From contig NZ_BNBB01000020.1 of assembly GCF_014654615.1 (NCBI RefSeq), positions 31,267 to 95,266 on the forward strand: a stretch of 64,000 nt of DNA. Direction: 5' to 3'. Positions within the stretch are counted from its first letter, which is position 1. Every line of letters starts with the position of its first letter. The DNA comes from Streptosporangium violaceochromogenes (GTDB lineage Bacteria; Actinomycetota; Actinomycetes; Streptosporangiales; Streptosporangiaceae). This document shows, one piece after another, positions 23,881 through 32,504 of the stretch. The notes beneath the pieces are model-generated. The model made no database searches, was not told where the DNA came from, and saw only the letters and a list, made by a program, of their open reading frames with translations. Made by a program: the position numbers and the translations under genes.

Positions 23881-25617
23881 GTGGCAGGTGGGTGGAGACA
23901 GGCGCGCGAGACGGCGGGGGCGGCCTGCCGTCTGATCGGCCGCTCGGCCGCCGGAGCGGGGCGGGCGACGGCGCGCGCGGGCAGGGGCGCGGGACGGGCG
24001 GCGGTGCGCGCCGGGCGCGGCACGGTGAACGGGACCCGGCGGATCGGCTCCGCCTCCCGACGGCTCACCCACGCCCAGGGAGCGGGCCGTACGGGCCTCG
24101 GCCAGCTCATCGAACTGACCGCGGCGCAGAGCGCGGGCGACGCGCTGGTCACGGCCGCGCTGGCCGGGACGCTGTTCAGGATCCCGGTCAACGAGGCCCG
24201 GGGGCAGGTCGCGCTCTACCTGCTGATCACGATGATCCCCTTCGTGGTGGTCGCGCCCTTCGTCGGCCCGGTCCTCGACCGCTTCCGCTCCGGCAGGCGC
24301 TTCGTGATGGCGGGCACCCTCTTCGGCCGCGGCCTGCTCTGCTTCGCGATGGCCGCGGCGATCGTCCCCAGCGACGTCCTCACCATCTTCCCCGCGGCGC
24401 TGGCCGTGCTGGTGCTGTCCAAGGCCTACAGCGTCTCGCGTGCCGCGATCATGCCGAACGTGCTGCCCGCCGACATCCCGCTGGTCGCCGCCAACGCCCG
24501 GGTCGCCCTGTTCACGCTGGTCACCGCCGGGGTCGCCCTGCCGCTCGGGGCGGGCGTCAGCGCCTGGCCCGGCCCCGAGTGGGCGCTGCGCGGGGCGACG
24601 GCGATCTTCATCCTGCTGGGTGTGCTGGCCGTACGGCTCCCGCGTCACGTGGACTCCCCCGACCTTGAGGATCTGGAGGACCCACAGGAGGAGGGGGAGC
24701 GGCCCCGCCGCCGGCGCGCGCTGCCGGCCGTGGGGCCCGTGGTCGCCGAGGCCATGACCGCCAACGTGGCCGTCCGTCTCTTCGGCGGGTTCCTGCTGTT
24801 CTACCTCCTCTTCCTCGTGCGGGACGGAAACCTGCCCGGCCTCTCCCCGGCGGTGACCATCGGCGTGCTGGCCGTGTCCGCCGGGGCGGGCGGCCTCGCG
24901 GGGTCGGCCGTGGCCTCGTGGACGCGCGGCCGTTCTCCGCAGGTCATCGTGCTGGCCACGCTCGCGCTCGCGGCCTCGACCACGGTGGCGGCGGCGATCA
25001 TGTTCACCCTCTGGAGCGCGGTGGCCGTCGCGCTGACGGCCTCCTTCGCCCAGGGGCTGGGCAAGCTCGCCCTGGACGCGATCGTGCAGCGGGAGATCGG
25101 CGAGGAGGTCCGTTCCTCGACCTTCGGGGTTGTGGAGGCGTTCTTGCAGGTCGCGTGGGTGATCGGCGGCCTGGTCGGGCTGCTGTTCTCCCTGTTCGCC
25201 AGGGGGCCGGCCGGGCTCGCGGTGATGGCCGCGGTGCTCGGCGGCACATTCGTCTGGCTGCTGGTACGGCGGCGCGCGCGGGTCGGCGCGCGAGACGCGC
25301 GGGTCGAGGCGGCCAGGGCGGCCCGCACGCGGGCCCGCGCGGCCGGGGACGACGGCTCGCCCGCTCCCGGCGCCGCGCCCGGCGACCCCCCGCCCTCGTC
25401 ACCGCCCCCGGAACCGGAGCACACGGCGGCGCCGCAGGACACGGCGGCACCGGACGAGACGGCACCGGACGAGACCTCGGCGCCCTCCGGCGACCGGCGC
25501 CCCGCCTCCTGGAGGTGGCGGCGCCCCCCGTCGGGGGCGACGACCACCGTGGTCGTACGGCGGGACGATCCGCCCACCGAGAAACGGACCAAGCCCCTGA
25601 CCAACCCCCACGGCTGA
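23881..25617 (+). CDS. MFS-fold membrane protein with long cytoplasmic tail
   Basis: This 578-aa protein begins with a basic amphipathic stretch of about 60 residues (GRSAAGAGRATARAGRGAGR), then 10-12 TM helices in the MFS pattern with a loop of the PVLDRFRSGRRFV type. A Glu/Arg-rich central loop near residues 257-280 separates the two halves. After the last helix a tail of more than 100 residues runs as charged helix (ARVEAARAARTRARA), Pro/Glu/Thr-rich linker, then WRWRRPPSGATTTVVVRR. Actinobacterial MFS permeases of this kind have no known substrate. The gene is transcribed away from DUF3027 and is leaderless. Confidence 0.82.
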   Translation: MAGGWRQARETAGAACRLIGRSAAGAGRATARAGRGAGRAAVRAGRGTVNGTRRIGSASRRLTHAQGAGRTGLGQLIELTAAQSAGDALVTAALAGTLFRIPVNEARGQVALYLLITMIPFVVVAPFVGPVLDRFRSGRRFVMAGTLFGRGLLCFAMAAAIVPSDVLTIFPAALAVLVLSKAYSVSRAAIMPNVLPADIPLVAANARVALFTLVTAGVALPLGAGVSAWPGPEWALRGATAIFILLGVLAVRLPRHVDSPDLEDLEDPQEEGERPRRRRALPAVGPVVAEAMTANVAVRLFGGFLLFYLLFLVRDGNLPGLSPAVTIGVLAVSAGAGGLAGSAVASWTRGRSPQVIVLATLALAASTTVAAAIMFTLWSAVAVALTASFAQGLGKLALDAIVQREIGEEVRSSTFGVVEAFLQVAWVIGGLVGLLFSLFARGPAGLAVMAAVLGGTFVWLLVRRRARVGARDARVEAARAARTRARAAGDDGSPAPGAAPGDPPPSSPPPEPEHTAAPQDTAAPDETAPDETSAPSGDRRPASWRWRRPPSGATTTVVVRRDDPPTEKRTKPLTNPHG

Positions 25618-26030
25618 CCCGTAAGGGGGAACCGGGCGGCGGGCTTCCGGTTGAAGCGGGTGCCCTGGCCGGCCCACGGCCGACCCGTGAAGGGAGGCCG
25701 GGCCCCGGGGCGTCCGGCGACGACCTGGAACGTTCCCCCTCCGCTCCGGGGAGGCCGGGCCGTCTTTCGGGAAAGCGGCTCGCGGCCCGCGCCGCCCTCC
25801 CTTTTCAGGGACGGAGGTCCGTAATGAAAGCCCTTCGAAGGGACTTTCCCACGAACCTTCGCTCATCCGGAAAAAAGGGGATGGGGACGCGGACCGCGGG
25901 GTGAACACGGTCAGCGGCTCTTTCCAACACGTATGTCTCCTCACACCCACCGTCCCCTCCGCCGAAGGCGGCGCGGGGCGCGGGGCGCGGGATCGTGGAG
26001 TGTCACGAGGGGAGAGCCGAAGGGGGCGGT
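25618..26030. other. Convergent intergenic region with hairpin
   Basis: This 413-base gap lies between the ends of the MFS gene (plus) and the cold-shock gene (minus). It contains a near-perfect palindrome at 25826-25848 whose centre is CCCTTCGAAGGG flanked by GAAAG and CTTTC; it may act as a bidirectional terminator although no long T run follows. Several GC-rich short inverted repeats precede it. I see no gene. Confidence 0.6.
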
Positions 26031-26429
26031 TCAGTCGTCCAGGTCGTCCGCCACGGCGCGGAGCACCGCGGCGATCTTCTTGGCGTGCGCGGCCTCCGGG
26101 TGCTTCCCCTTCTGGTAGGACATGGAGACCGAGTCCAGGAGTTTGATCAGGTCCTCCACGATGACCACCATCTCGTCGGGCTTTTTGCGCTTTCCCCTTG
26201 ACTTGGCGGCCTTGGCGAGCGTGGGGGGCTGGTCGACGACGCGCACCGAAAGCGCCTGCTGACCTCGGCGCCCTTCGGCCACGCCGAATTCGACCTTCTG
26301 ACCCGGCTTGAGGGAATCCACGCCATCGGGAAGCGCGGAAGAATGCACGAAGACCTCACCGCCGTCGTCGCGGGTGAGGAAGCCGAAACCCTTGTCGGCG
26401 TCGTACCACTTGACCTTGCCACTCGGCAC
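26031..26429 (-). CDS. Cold-shock domain protein with C-terminal extension
   Basis: Residues 1-65 form a cold-shock domain with both RNA-binding motifs intact (GKVKWYDADKGFGFL as RNP1-like and EVFVHSSAL as RNP2-like). The next 65 residues are an extension: a basic linker (KAAKSRGKRKKPDE), then helices ending VAADDLDD. This longer form is standard in many actinobacteria, beside the 66-67 residue CspA type also present here at 36738. It should bind single-stranded RNA or DNA. Translation starts at the GTG at 26429, with GAGG about nine bases upstream. It lies 90 bases downstream of the HAD phosphatase gene on the same strand. Confidence 0.9.
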   Translation of the reverse strand: MPSGKVKWYDADKGFGFLTRDDGGEVFVHSSALPDGVDSLKPGQKVEFGVAEGRRGQQALSVRVVDQPPTLAKAAKSRGKRKKPDEMVVIVEDLIKLLDSVSMSYQKGKHPEAAHAKKIAAVLRAVADDLDD

Positions 26430-26519
26430 AGGGGTGACCTCGTTCAGACTGTCGTGAAAAGGAATGGATGTAGGTTATGCCCAGCGAGGGCCTGGAGCGA
26501 CCGTCGATTCAGACCCGAA

Positions 26520-27137
26520 TTACACGAGGGCGACGGGGCTTCTCCAGCCGTCGAACCACTGGGCGAATTCGGTGAGGTCGCCGAGTATCACGTCCGCTCC
26601 GTGCCCGCGTAACTCCTCGGGCCCGTACAGGCCGGTCGCCACCCCCACGCTGAGGGCGCCCCCGGCCCGCGCCCCGTCGATGTCGGCGACGTGGTCCCCG
26701 ACGTAGGCGTCCGCGCCGAACTCGGCGAGCGCGGGCCCCTTGCCGGCCCCGAAGACCGCGCCGGCGACCACGTCCACCTCAAGGCCGAGGAAGCCCACCG
26801 TCCTCGTCGCGTCGAGGGTGTTCTTCCCGGTCACCACGATGACCTTGCCGCCCGCCCGCCGTACGGCCTCCACGGCCTCACGCGCTCCGGGCATCGCCGT
26901 GGTGGCGGGGACCGCGATCGAGGGGTACAGGGCCCGGAAGACGGCGACGGCCTCGGGAATCCGCTCGGCGGGCAGCCAGTTGGCCAGCTCCCATTCCAGG
27001 GGAGGGCCCAGCCGGGCCACCACGGCGGCGCTGTCGATGAACACGCCGACGCGCAGTGCCAGCTCGTCGTAGACCGCGGCGATGCCGGCGCGCGTGTCGG
27101 CCAGCGTCATGTCCAGGTCGAACCCCACCGACTTCAT
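26520..27137 (-). CDS. HAD-superfamily phosphatase
   Basis: This 205-aa haloacid-dehalogenase-like hydrolase contains motif I GFDLDMTLADTR (nucleophile and acid/base Asp, followed by the Met and Thr variation typical of this actinobacterial group) and motif II VIVVTGK. Motif III Lys lies in GAGKGPALAEFG, and motif IV is YVGDHVADIDGAR. A helical cap lies between motifs I and II. It resembles phosphoglycolate-phosphatase-like enzymes, but the substrate cannot be assigned. The ATG at 27137 is preceded by GAAGG five bases upstream; a GTG at 27149 is the alternative. The cold-shock gene lies downstream on the same strand. Confidence 0.85.
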   Translation of the reverse strand: MKSVGFDLDMTLADTRAGIAAVYDELALRVGVFIDSAAVVARLGPPLEWELANWLPAERIPEAVAVFRALYPSIAVPATTAMPGAREAVEAVRRAGGKVIVVTGKNTLDATRTVGFLGLEVDVVAGAVFGAGKGPALAEFGADAYVGDHVADIDGARAGGALSVGVATGLYGPEELRGHGADVILGDLTEFAQWFDGWRSPVALV

Positions 27138-27342
27138 CCGGGCCTTCACCGCTCCTTGTCCGCCTGGCGGAAGGCTGCTCCGCAGGAGTATCGCAGGATG
27201 CCACATCGGGCGACAGTGGTGATCTCTGGATCGTTGCCGACAAGGTACGCCGCGGCCCCCGGGCCGGGAACGCGGACGCTCAGGAGAAAAGTCTGTTTTC
27301 CCGAGGTCTTTCCCGAGTCTCCGCTCTGTCGGTTCCGCCTCC

Positions 27343-27348
27343 TACCAT
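27343..27348 (+). promoter_or_regulatory. -10 element of a leaderless promoter (helicase-associated gene)
   Basis: TACCAT lies exactly seven bases before the ATG at 27356. This favours that ATG over the in-frame ATG at 27347, which overlaps the -10 itself. Confidence 0.6.
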
Positions 27349-27355
27349 GGACGGA

Positions 27356-29746
27356 ATGAGCACGGAGTTCACCGAGTGGCTGCGCAGCCGAGACGACGAG
27401 CAGCTGCGGGCCCTGGTCACCGTGCGGCCCGAGCTCATCACCCCGGTTCCGGCCCATGTCGAGGGGCTGGCCGGGCGGGCGAGCAGCCCGTCGGCCGTCG
27501 CCCGCGTGCTCGACCGTCTCGACCGGTTCACCCTCGCGGTCGTGGAGGCGCTGGTCGTGCTCCCCTCCCCCACCGGCTACCGCGCGCTGCGCGACCGGAT
27601 GGCCCGCGCGCTCCCCGAGGGGGTGGCCGCCCCGGCGCTGCGGGTCGCGCTCACCGAGACCGTCGAGCGGTTGCGGACGCTCGCCCTGGTCTACGGCCCG
27701 CAGACCGCGCCGACCCCGGCCCCGGGGGTCCGTGAGGTCCTGGAGACACCCGCCGGGCTGGGCCCGCCCGCCGTGGAGGTCTTCCGGCACCACCCCGCCG
27801 AGCGTCTGTCCGAGCTGATCCGCGACATCGGCGGGGCGGACGCCGCCGGCGCCGCCCGTCCCCCCAAGGAGACCCTCGCCGGGCTGCTCGGCGACCCGGC
27901 GACCCTCACCCGCCTGCTCGGCGAGATCTCCCCGCAGGCCAGGTCGGCGCTCGACGAGCTGGCCTGGGGGCCTCCCAGCGGCCGGGTGCCCAACGCCCGG
28001 CGGGAGGTACGGGCCGCCGCCGCCCAGTCGCCGATCGAGGAGCTGCTGGCACGCGCGCTGCTCGGCGCCACCGGCGAGGAGACCGTCGTCCTGCCCCGCG
28101 AGGTCGGCCTGTTCCTGCGCGGCGGCCGGATCCACCGCGACCTGTCCCCCCTGCCGCCCGCCCTGACGGGGGTCGCCCGTGACCGGGGGCTCGCCGACCG
28201 CACGGCCGCGGGGCAGGCGTTCGCGTTCACGCGCGCGGTCGAGGAGCTGTGCGAGCGATGGAGCGTCGAGCCGCCCGGCGTGCTGCGCGGCGGCGGCCTG
28301 GCCGTACGCGACCTGAAGCGGGCGTCGGGCCTGCTCGACCTGCCCGAGTGGGTGACCGGGCTGGTCGTCGAGGTGGCGTACGCCGCGGGGCTGCTGGCCG
28401 CGAGCGGCGGGGTCGACGGCGACTGGCTGCCCACCTCCGCCTACGACGTCTGGAGGGTGAGGAGCACCGAAGACCGCTGGGGGACGCTGGCCGCGGCGTG
28501 GCTGGCAACCGACCGGGTGCCGGGGGTGATCGGCGAGCGCGACGAGCGCGACCGGCTGCTCAACGCCCTCCACCCCGATCTGCGGCGCCCGGCGGCGGCC
28601 GAGGTGCGCGCCGCCACCCTCGGCGTGCTCGCCGCGGCGGGGCCCGGCGTGGCCCCCACCGCGGAGTCGGTGGGCGAACGCCTGGCCTGGGAGCAGCCCC
28701 GCCGCCGCGGCGCCCGGCGCGACCGGCTCATGGCGTTCACGCTGCGCGAGGCCGAGCAGATCGGGGTGACCGGCCTGGGCGTGATCTCCGGCCACGGCCG
28801 CGCCCTGCTCCGCGGCGGGCGGGCCGAGGCGATGACCCGGCTGGCCCCGCTGCTGCCCGAGCCGCTCGACCACGTGCTCCTGCAGGCCGACCTGACCGCC
28901 GTCGCCCCGGGGCCGCTCACCGGCGACCTGAGGCGATGGCTGGCGCTGGCCGCCGACGTGGAGTCCACCGGCGGGGCGACGGTCTACCGGTTCTGCGAGC
29001 GGTCGATCCGGCGGGCCCTGGACGCCGGGCAGGGCGCCGACGAGATGCTGGCCATGCTGGAGCGTCACTCCACCACGCCCGTCCCGCAGCCGCTGGGCTA
29101 CCTCGTCACCGACGTGGCCCGCCGCCACGGACGTATGCGCGTCGGCACGGCGAGCTCCTACATACGGTGTGACGACTCCTCGCTGCTCGACGAGGTGATG
29201 GCCGACCGGCGGGCGATCCCGCTGCGGCTGCGCAGGCTCGCCCCCACCGTGATCGCCTCCGGCACCCCCAGGTCCGCCCTGGTCGACGCGCTGCGCGCCA
29301 TGGGGTACGCCCCGGCCGCCGAGTCCCTGGAGGGCGACGTGCTCATCGCCAGGCTCGACGCCCGCCGGGCCGACGGCTCGACGTCCCCGCGCCCCACGGC
29401 GACGTTCAACGGCCCGGAGGCCGACGTCGTGGCGGCGGCGGTGCGCGCCGTACGGGCCGGAGACGCCGCCCACCGGTCACGCCGCGCCCCGGTGGGCGCC
29501 CCCGCGGGTCAGGTGCCCCGCTCGCCGGCGACCGCCACGATCAACGCCCTGCGCGAGGCGATCCGCCAGGGTTCGCAGGTCTGGATCGGCTACCTCGACT
29601 CCCAGGGGAACGCCACCAGCCGGATCCTCGAACCCGCGCGACTGGAGGGTGGCTACCTCACCGCCTACGATGAGACCCGCGCGGCCGTGCACCGCTTCGC
29701 CCTGCACCGCATCACCGGCATCACCGACGTCACCGACATCAACTGA
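27356..29746 (+). CDS. Helicase-associated (Helicase_C_3/WYL-type) protein, XPB partner
   Basis: This 796-aa protein is of the type found beside XPB helicases in actinobacteria, as in the Rv0862c/Rv0861c pair of Mycobacterium tuberculosis. The N-terminal part (FTEWLRSRDDEQLRALVTVRPEL) and helical winged-helix-like segments fill about 550 residues. A Helicase_C_3-like region covers roughly residues 520-690 (DHVLLQADLTAVAPGPL, then YRFCERSIRRALD). The C-terminal 70 residues form a WYL-like domain (ALREAIRQGSQVWIGYLD, then ITGITDVTDIN). No Walker A motif is visible, so this is not itself a helicase; it probably assists XPB at damaged or transcribed DNA. A DUF4190 gene separates it from xpb. Confidence 0.87.
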   Translation: MSTEFTEWLRSRDDEQLRALVTVRPELITPVPAHVEGLAGRASSPSAVARVLDRLDRFTLAVVEALVVLPSPTGYRALRDRMARALPEGVAAPALRVALTETVERLRTLALVYGPQTAPTPAPGVREVLETPAGLGPPAVEVFRHHPAERLSELIRDIGGADAAGAARPPKETLAGLLGDPATLTRLLGEISPQARSALDELAWGPPSGRVPNARREVRAAAAQSPIEELLARALLGATGEETVVLPREVGLFLRGGRIHRDLSPLPPALTGVARDRGLADRTAAGQAFAFTRAVEELCERWSVEPPGVLRGGGLAVRDLKRASGLLDLPEWVTGLVVEVAYAAGLLAASGGVDGDWLPTSAYDVWRVRSTEDRWGTLAAAWLATDRVPGVIGERDERDRLLNALHPDLRRPAAAEVRAATLGVLAAAGPGVAPTAESVGERLAWEQPRRRGARRDRLMAFTLREAEQIGVTGLGVISGHGRALLRGGRAEAMTRLAPLLPEPLDHVLLQADLTAVAPGPLTGDLRRWLALAADVESTGGATVYRFCERSIRRALDAGQGADEMLAMLERHSTTPVPQPLGYLVTDVARRHGRMRVGTASSYIRCDDSSLLDEVMADRRAIPLRLRRLAPTVIASGTPRSALVDALRAMGYAPAAESLEGDVLIARLDARRADGSTSPRPTATFNGPEADVVAAAVRAVRAGDAAHRSRRAPVGAPAGQVPRSPATATINALREAIRQGSQVWIGYLDSQGNATSRILEPARLEGGYLTAYDETRAAVHRFALHRITGITDVTDIN

Positions 29747-29847
29747 CCGGAGCCCCCGGCGGGCTCGGGCCGGGGACCACATGTGGTCCCCACCCCGCGT
29801 CCGCGGCGCCCGCCGACGTCCCACCTCGACGGAAGCGAGATCCACAA

Positions 29848-30408
29848 GTGAGCAGCGGCCCTCCCGAAGGCCCCAGCACCAACCCGGACGACTGGAAGAG
29901 CCCCTACAGCACCGGCCCCGGGCAGACCCCCGGCGCCCGGCCCGGCGACCAGGGACACCAGGGACACCAGGGACACCAGGGACACGGATGGCAGGAGCCT
30001 CCCCACCCTCCCCCGGACTATCGGGACCTCCCCACCCAGGGCCAGGGGTATCCGGCGTACGGCGAGCAGCCCCACGGCCACCCGGGGTACGGCGAGCAGC
30101 CCTACGGCCACCACCCGGGGTACGGCTACGGGCCCGCGCCGTACCGGGGCGACGAGGGGGTCAGAACCCACGCGATCGTCGCGCTGGTCATCAGCGTCGT
30201 GCTCGCCTTGAGCTGCTACGTCAGCCTGGGCGGCATCGCCGGGGCCATCCTGTCCGGCATCGCGCTCGGCAGGGTCGACACCGACCCCCGGGGAGCCCGG
30301 AACCTGCTGAAGTGGACCTGGGTGAGCATCGGGATCAACGTCGCCCTGCTCGTCCTGGGGGTCGGCGCCTTCGTCGTGGCGGGCGTGAACGGCGCCTTCT
30401 CCCACTGA
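29848..30408 (+). CDS. DUF4190-type membrane protein with Gln/Gly/Tyr-rich tail
   Basis: This 186-aa protein has an N-terminal disordered half rich in Gly, Pro, Gln, Tyr and His (repeats of GHQ and of YGEQP) followed by two TM helices (HAIVALVISVVLALSCYVSLGGIAGAI and WVSIGINVALLVLGVGAFVVAG) around GIALGRVDTDPRGARN. The TM pair with the 'GxxLG' loop fits DUF4190. The cytoplasmic Gly/Tyr-rich tail resembles those of actinobacterial envelope proteins that interact with the cell-division or secretion machinery; that link is speculative. The GTG at 29848 starts the gene, between the helicase-associated gene and xpb. Confidence 0.78.
   Translation: MSSGPPEGPSTNPDDWKSPYSTGPGQTPGARPGDQGHQGHQGHQGHGWQEPPHPPPDYRDLPTQGQGYPAYGEQPHGHPGYGEQPYGHHPGYGYGPAPYRGDEGVRTHAIVALVISVVLALSCYVSLGGIAGAILSGIALGRVDTDPRGARNLLKWTWVSIGINVALLVLGVGAFVVAGVNGAFSH
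29949..29985 (+). repeat. 9-bp tandem repeat in DUF4190 gene, about 4 units
   Basis: Four exact copies of ccagggaca encode a (QGH)n tract in the disordered N-terminal tail. The frame is kept. Confidence 0.9.
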
Positions 30409-30488
30409 ACCGGCCGGTTTTCCGGCCGCGCGGAAGAGACGGCGGGATACCGTCGTTCAAGGTCAGGGGTCCCCATACGGAGGTGCGC

Positions 30489-32129
30489 GTGTCCTGCCTG
30501 ATCGTCCAGTCGGACAAAACCCTGCTTCTCGAAGTCGGGCACGAACGGGCCGGGGAGTGCCGTAAGGCGATCGCGCCCTTCGCCGAGTTGGAGCGTGCCC
30601 CCGAGCACGTGCACACCTACCGGGTGACCCCGCTGGCCCTGTGGAACGCGCGGGCCGCCGGGCACGACGCCGAGCAGGTGATCGACGCGCTGATCTCCTA
30701 CAGCCGCTATCCCGTGCCGCACGCGCTGCTGGTGGACGTGGCCGAGACCATGGCGCGCTACGGCAGACTCCGGCTGGAGAAGGACCCCGTCCACGGGCTC
30801 GTCCTGACCGGCACCGACCGGGCCGTGCTGGAGGAGGTGCTGCGCTCCAAGAAGGTCCAGCCGCTGCTGGGCGAGCGGCTGAGCGCCGACCGTGTCGTGG
30901 TGCACCCCAGCGAGCGCGGCACCGTCAAGCAGCTTCTGCTGAAGCTCGGCTGGCCCGCCGAGGACCTGGCCGGGTACGTCGACGGCGAGCACCACCCGAT
31001 CACCCTGAACGAGGACGGCTGGCGGCTGCGCGGCTATCAGCGGGAGGCGGCCGAGGCGTTCTGGCACGGCGGTTCCGGCGTGGTCGTGCTCCCCTGCGGC
31101 GCGGGTAAGACGATCGTGGGGGCGGCGGCGATGGCGCACGCCAGGGCCACGACGCTGATCCTGGTGACGAACACGGTCTCGGCCCACCAGTGGAAGCAGG
31201 AGCTGATCCGGCGGACGTCTCTGACCGAGGACGAGATCGGTGAGTACACCGGCACCAGAAAGGAGATCCGGCCCGTCACCATCGCCACCTACCAGGTGAT
31301 GACCACCCGCAGGAAGGGGGTCTATCGCCACCTGGAGCTGTTCGACGCCCGTGACTGGGGCCTGATCGTCTACGACGAGGTGCACCTGCTGCCCGCGCCG
31401 ATCTTCCGGATGACCGCCGGCCTGCAGGCCCGCAGGCGGGTCGGGCTGACCGCGACGCTCGTGCGCGAGGACGGCCGTGAGGGGGACGTGTTCTCCCTGA
31501 TCGGCCCCAAGCGGTACGACGCGCCGTGGAAGGAGATGGAGAACCAGGGCTGGATCGCCCCGGCCGACTGCGTCGAGGTGCGGGTGACGCTCGGCGACGG
31601 GGAGCGGCTGGCCTACGCGATGGCCGACCCCGAGGAGCGTTACCGGTTCTGCGCGACCACCCCGTCCAAGATCCGGGTGGCCGAGGCGCTGGTCAGGCGG
31701 CACCCCGACGACCAGGTACTGGTCATCGGGCAGTACATCGACCAGCTGGACGAGCTGGGCGAGCATCTGAACGCGCCGGTGATCAAGGGAGAGACCAGGA
31801 TCAGGGAGCGGGAGCAGCTGTTCCAGGCGTTCCGCGACGGAGAGGTCCGGGTGCTCGTCGTCTCCAAGGTCGCGAACTTCTCCATCGACCTGCCGGAGGC
31901 CGCGGTGGCCATCCAGGTGTCGGGTACCTTCGGGTCGCGCCAGGAGGAGGCTCAGCGGCTCGGCCGGGTGCTGCGCCCCAAGGCGGACGGTGGCGGGGCT
32001 CGGTTCTACTCGGTGGTCAGCAGGGACACCGTGGACCAGGAGTTCGCCGCCCACCGGCAGCGGTTCCTGGCCGAGCAGGGATACGCCTACCAGATCATCG
32101 ACGCCGACGACGTGCTCGCCGGTGATTAA
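30489..32129 (+). CDS. xpb: DNA repair helicase XPB
   Basis: This superfamily 2 3'-to-5' helicase (546 aa) is of the bacterial XPB/RAD25 type. The N-terminus LIVQSDKTLLLEV followed by CRKAIAPFAELERAPEHVHT is the family signature. Walker A is PCGAGKT (residues 202-208), the DEVH box is at 296-299, and motif III is LTATLVRED. Motif VI is in SGTFGSRQEEAQRLGRVLR, the last motif expected in a working helicase. The best start is the GTG at 30489, with GGAGG five bases upstream. The gene is near its usual partner (27356-29746). Bacterial XPB is linked to nucleotide excision repair and transcription, but its exact role is unsettled. Confidence 0.95.
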   Translation: MSCLIVQSDKTLLLEVGHERAGECRKAIAPFAELERAPEHVHTYRVTPLALWNARAAGHDAEQVIDALISYSRYPVPHALLVDVAETMARYGRLRLEKDPVHGLVLTGTDRAVLEEVLRSKKVQPLLGERLSADRVVVHPSERGTVKQLLLKLGWPAEDLAGYVDGEHHPITLNEDGWRLRGYQREAAEAFWHGGSGVVVLPCGAGKTIVGAAAMAHARATTLILVTNTVSAHQWKQELIRRTSLTEDEIGEYTGTRKEIRPVTIATYQVMTTRRKGVYRHLELFDARDWGLIVYDEVHLLPAPIFRMTAGLQARRRVGLTATLVREDGREGDVFSLIGPKRYDAPWKEMENQGWIAPADCVEVRVTLGDGERLAYAMADPEERYRFCATTPSKIRVAEALVRRHPDDQVLVIGQYIDQLDELGEHLNAPVIKGETRIREREQLFQAFRDGEVRVLVVSKVANFSIDLPEAAVAIQVSGTFGSRQEEAQRLGRVLRPKADGGGARFYSVVSRDTVDQEFAAHRQRFLAEQGYAYQIIDADDVLAGD

Positions 32130-32504
32130 CGTCCTGGGGCGAACACGCCGTCATCCACATCAGGTCCATGAGATACCGCGCGTTAGGTCCACGAGATACC
32201 GCACGCTTTCGACAAAGCAACCACCCCCTCGCTGAGGCCTCGACGGCCACTGGCGACATACCCCATGATCTGCGCGAGTCACTGGATTTTCTCGCCTTTT
32301 TAGCGATTTTGGCGCACAAACACGGACCGTGCCAAGACGGTTACCACCTGGTCGGATCTCACCCTCCCCACGATCACCAGACGGCTACGATTCCTCGCTC
32401 ACAGCACACGGGTTAATCCTTTTGAAGCGGATGGGAGCCGTCGGTAAGCTGACCGATTCGCTACCGACAACCACCTCCGTTCACCGAATGGGAGGCGCTT
32501 TCGC
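32130..32504. other. Intergenic region upstream of helD with direct and inverted repeats
   Basis: This 375-base gap is more AT-rich than its surroundings. It holds an imperfect 23-bp tandem repeat (32162-32184 and 32185-32207; shared core agataccgc) and, about 40-65 bases before helD, a 7-bp inverted repeat GTCGGTA/TACCGAC (32440-32446 and 32462-32468). No rifamycin-associated element of the published inverted-repeat type is evident. The region should contain the helD promoter. Confidence 0.65.

Noticed and set aside
32130..32504. Rifamycin-associated element upstream of helD
   Set aside because: I looked for the long inverted repeat known from Streptomyces helD/helR upstream regions and did not find it.
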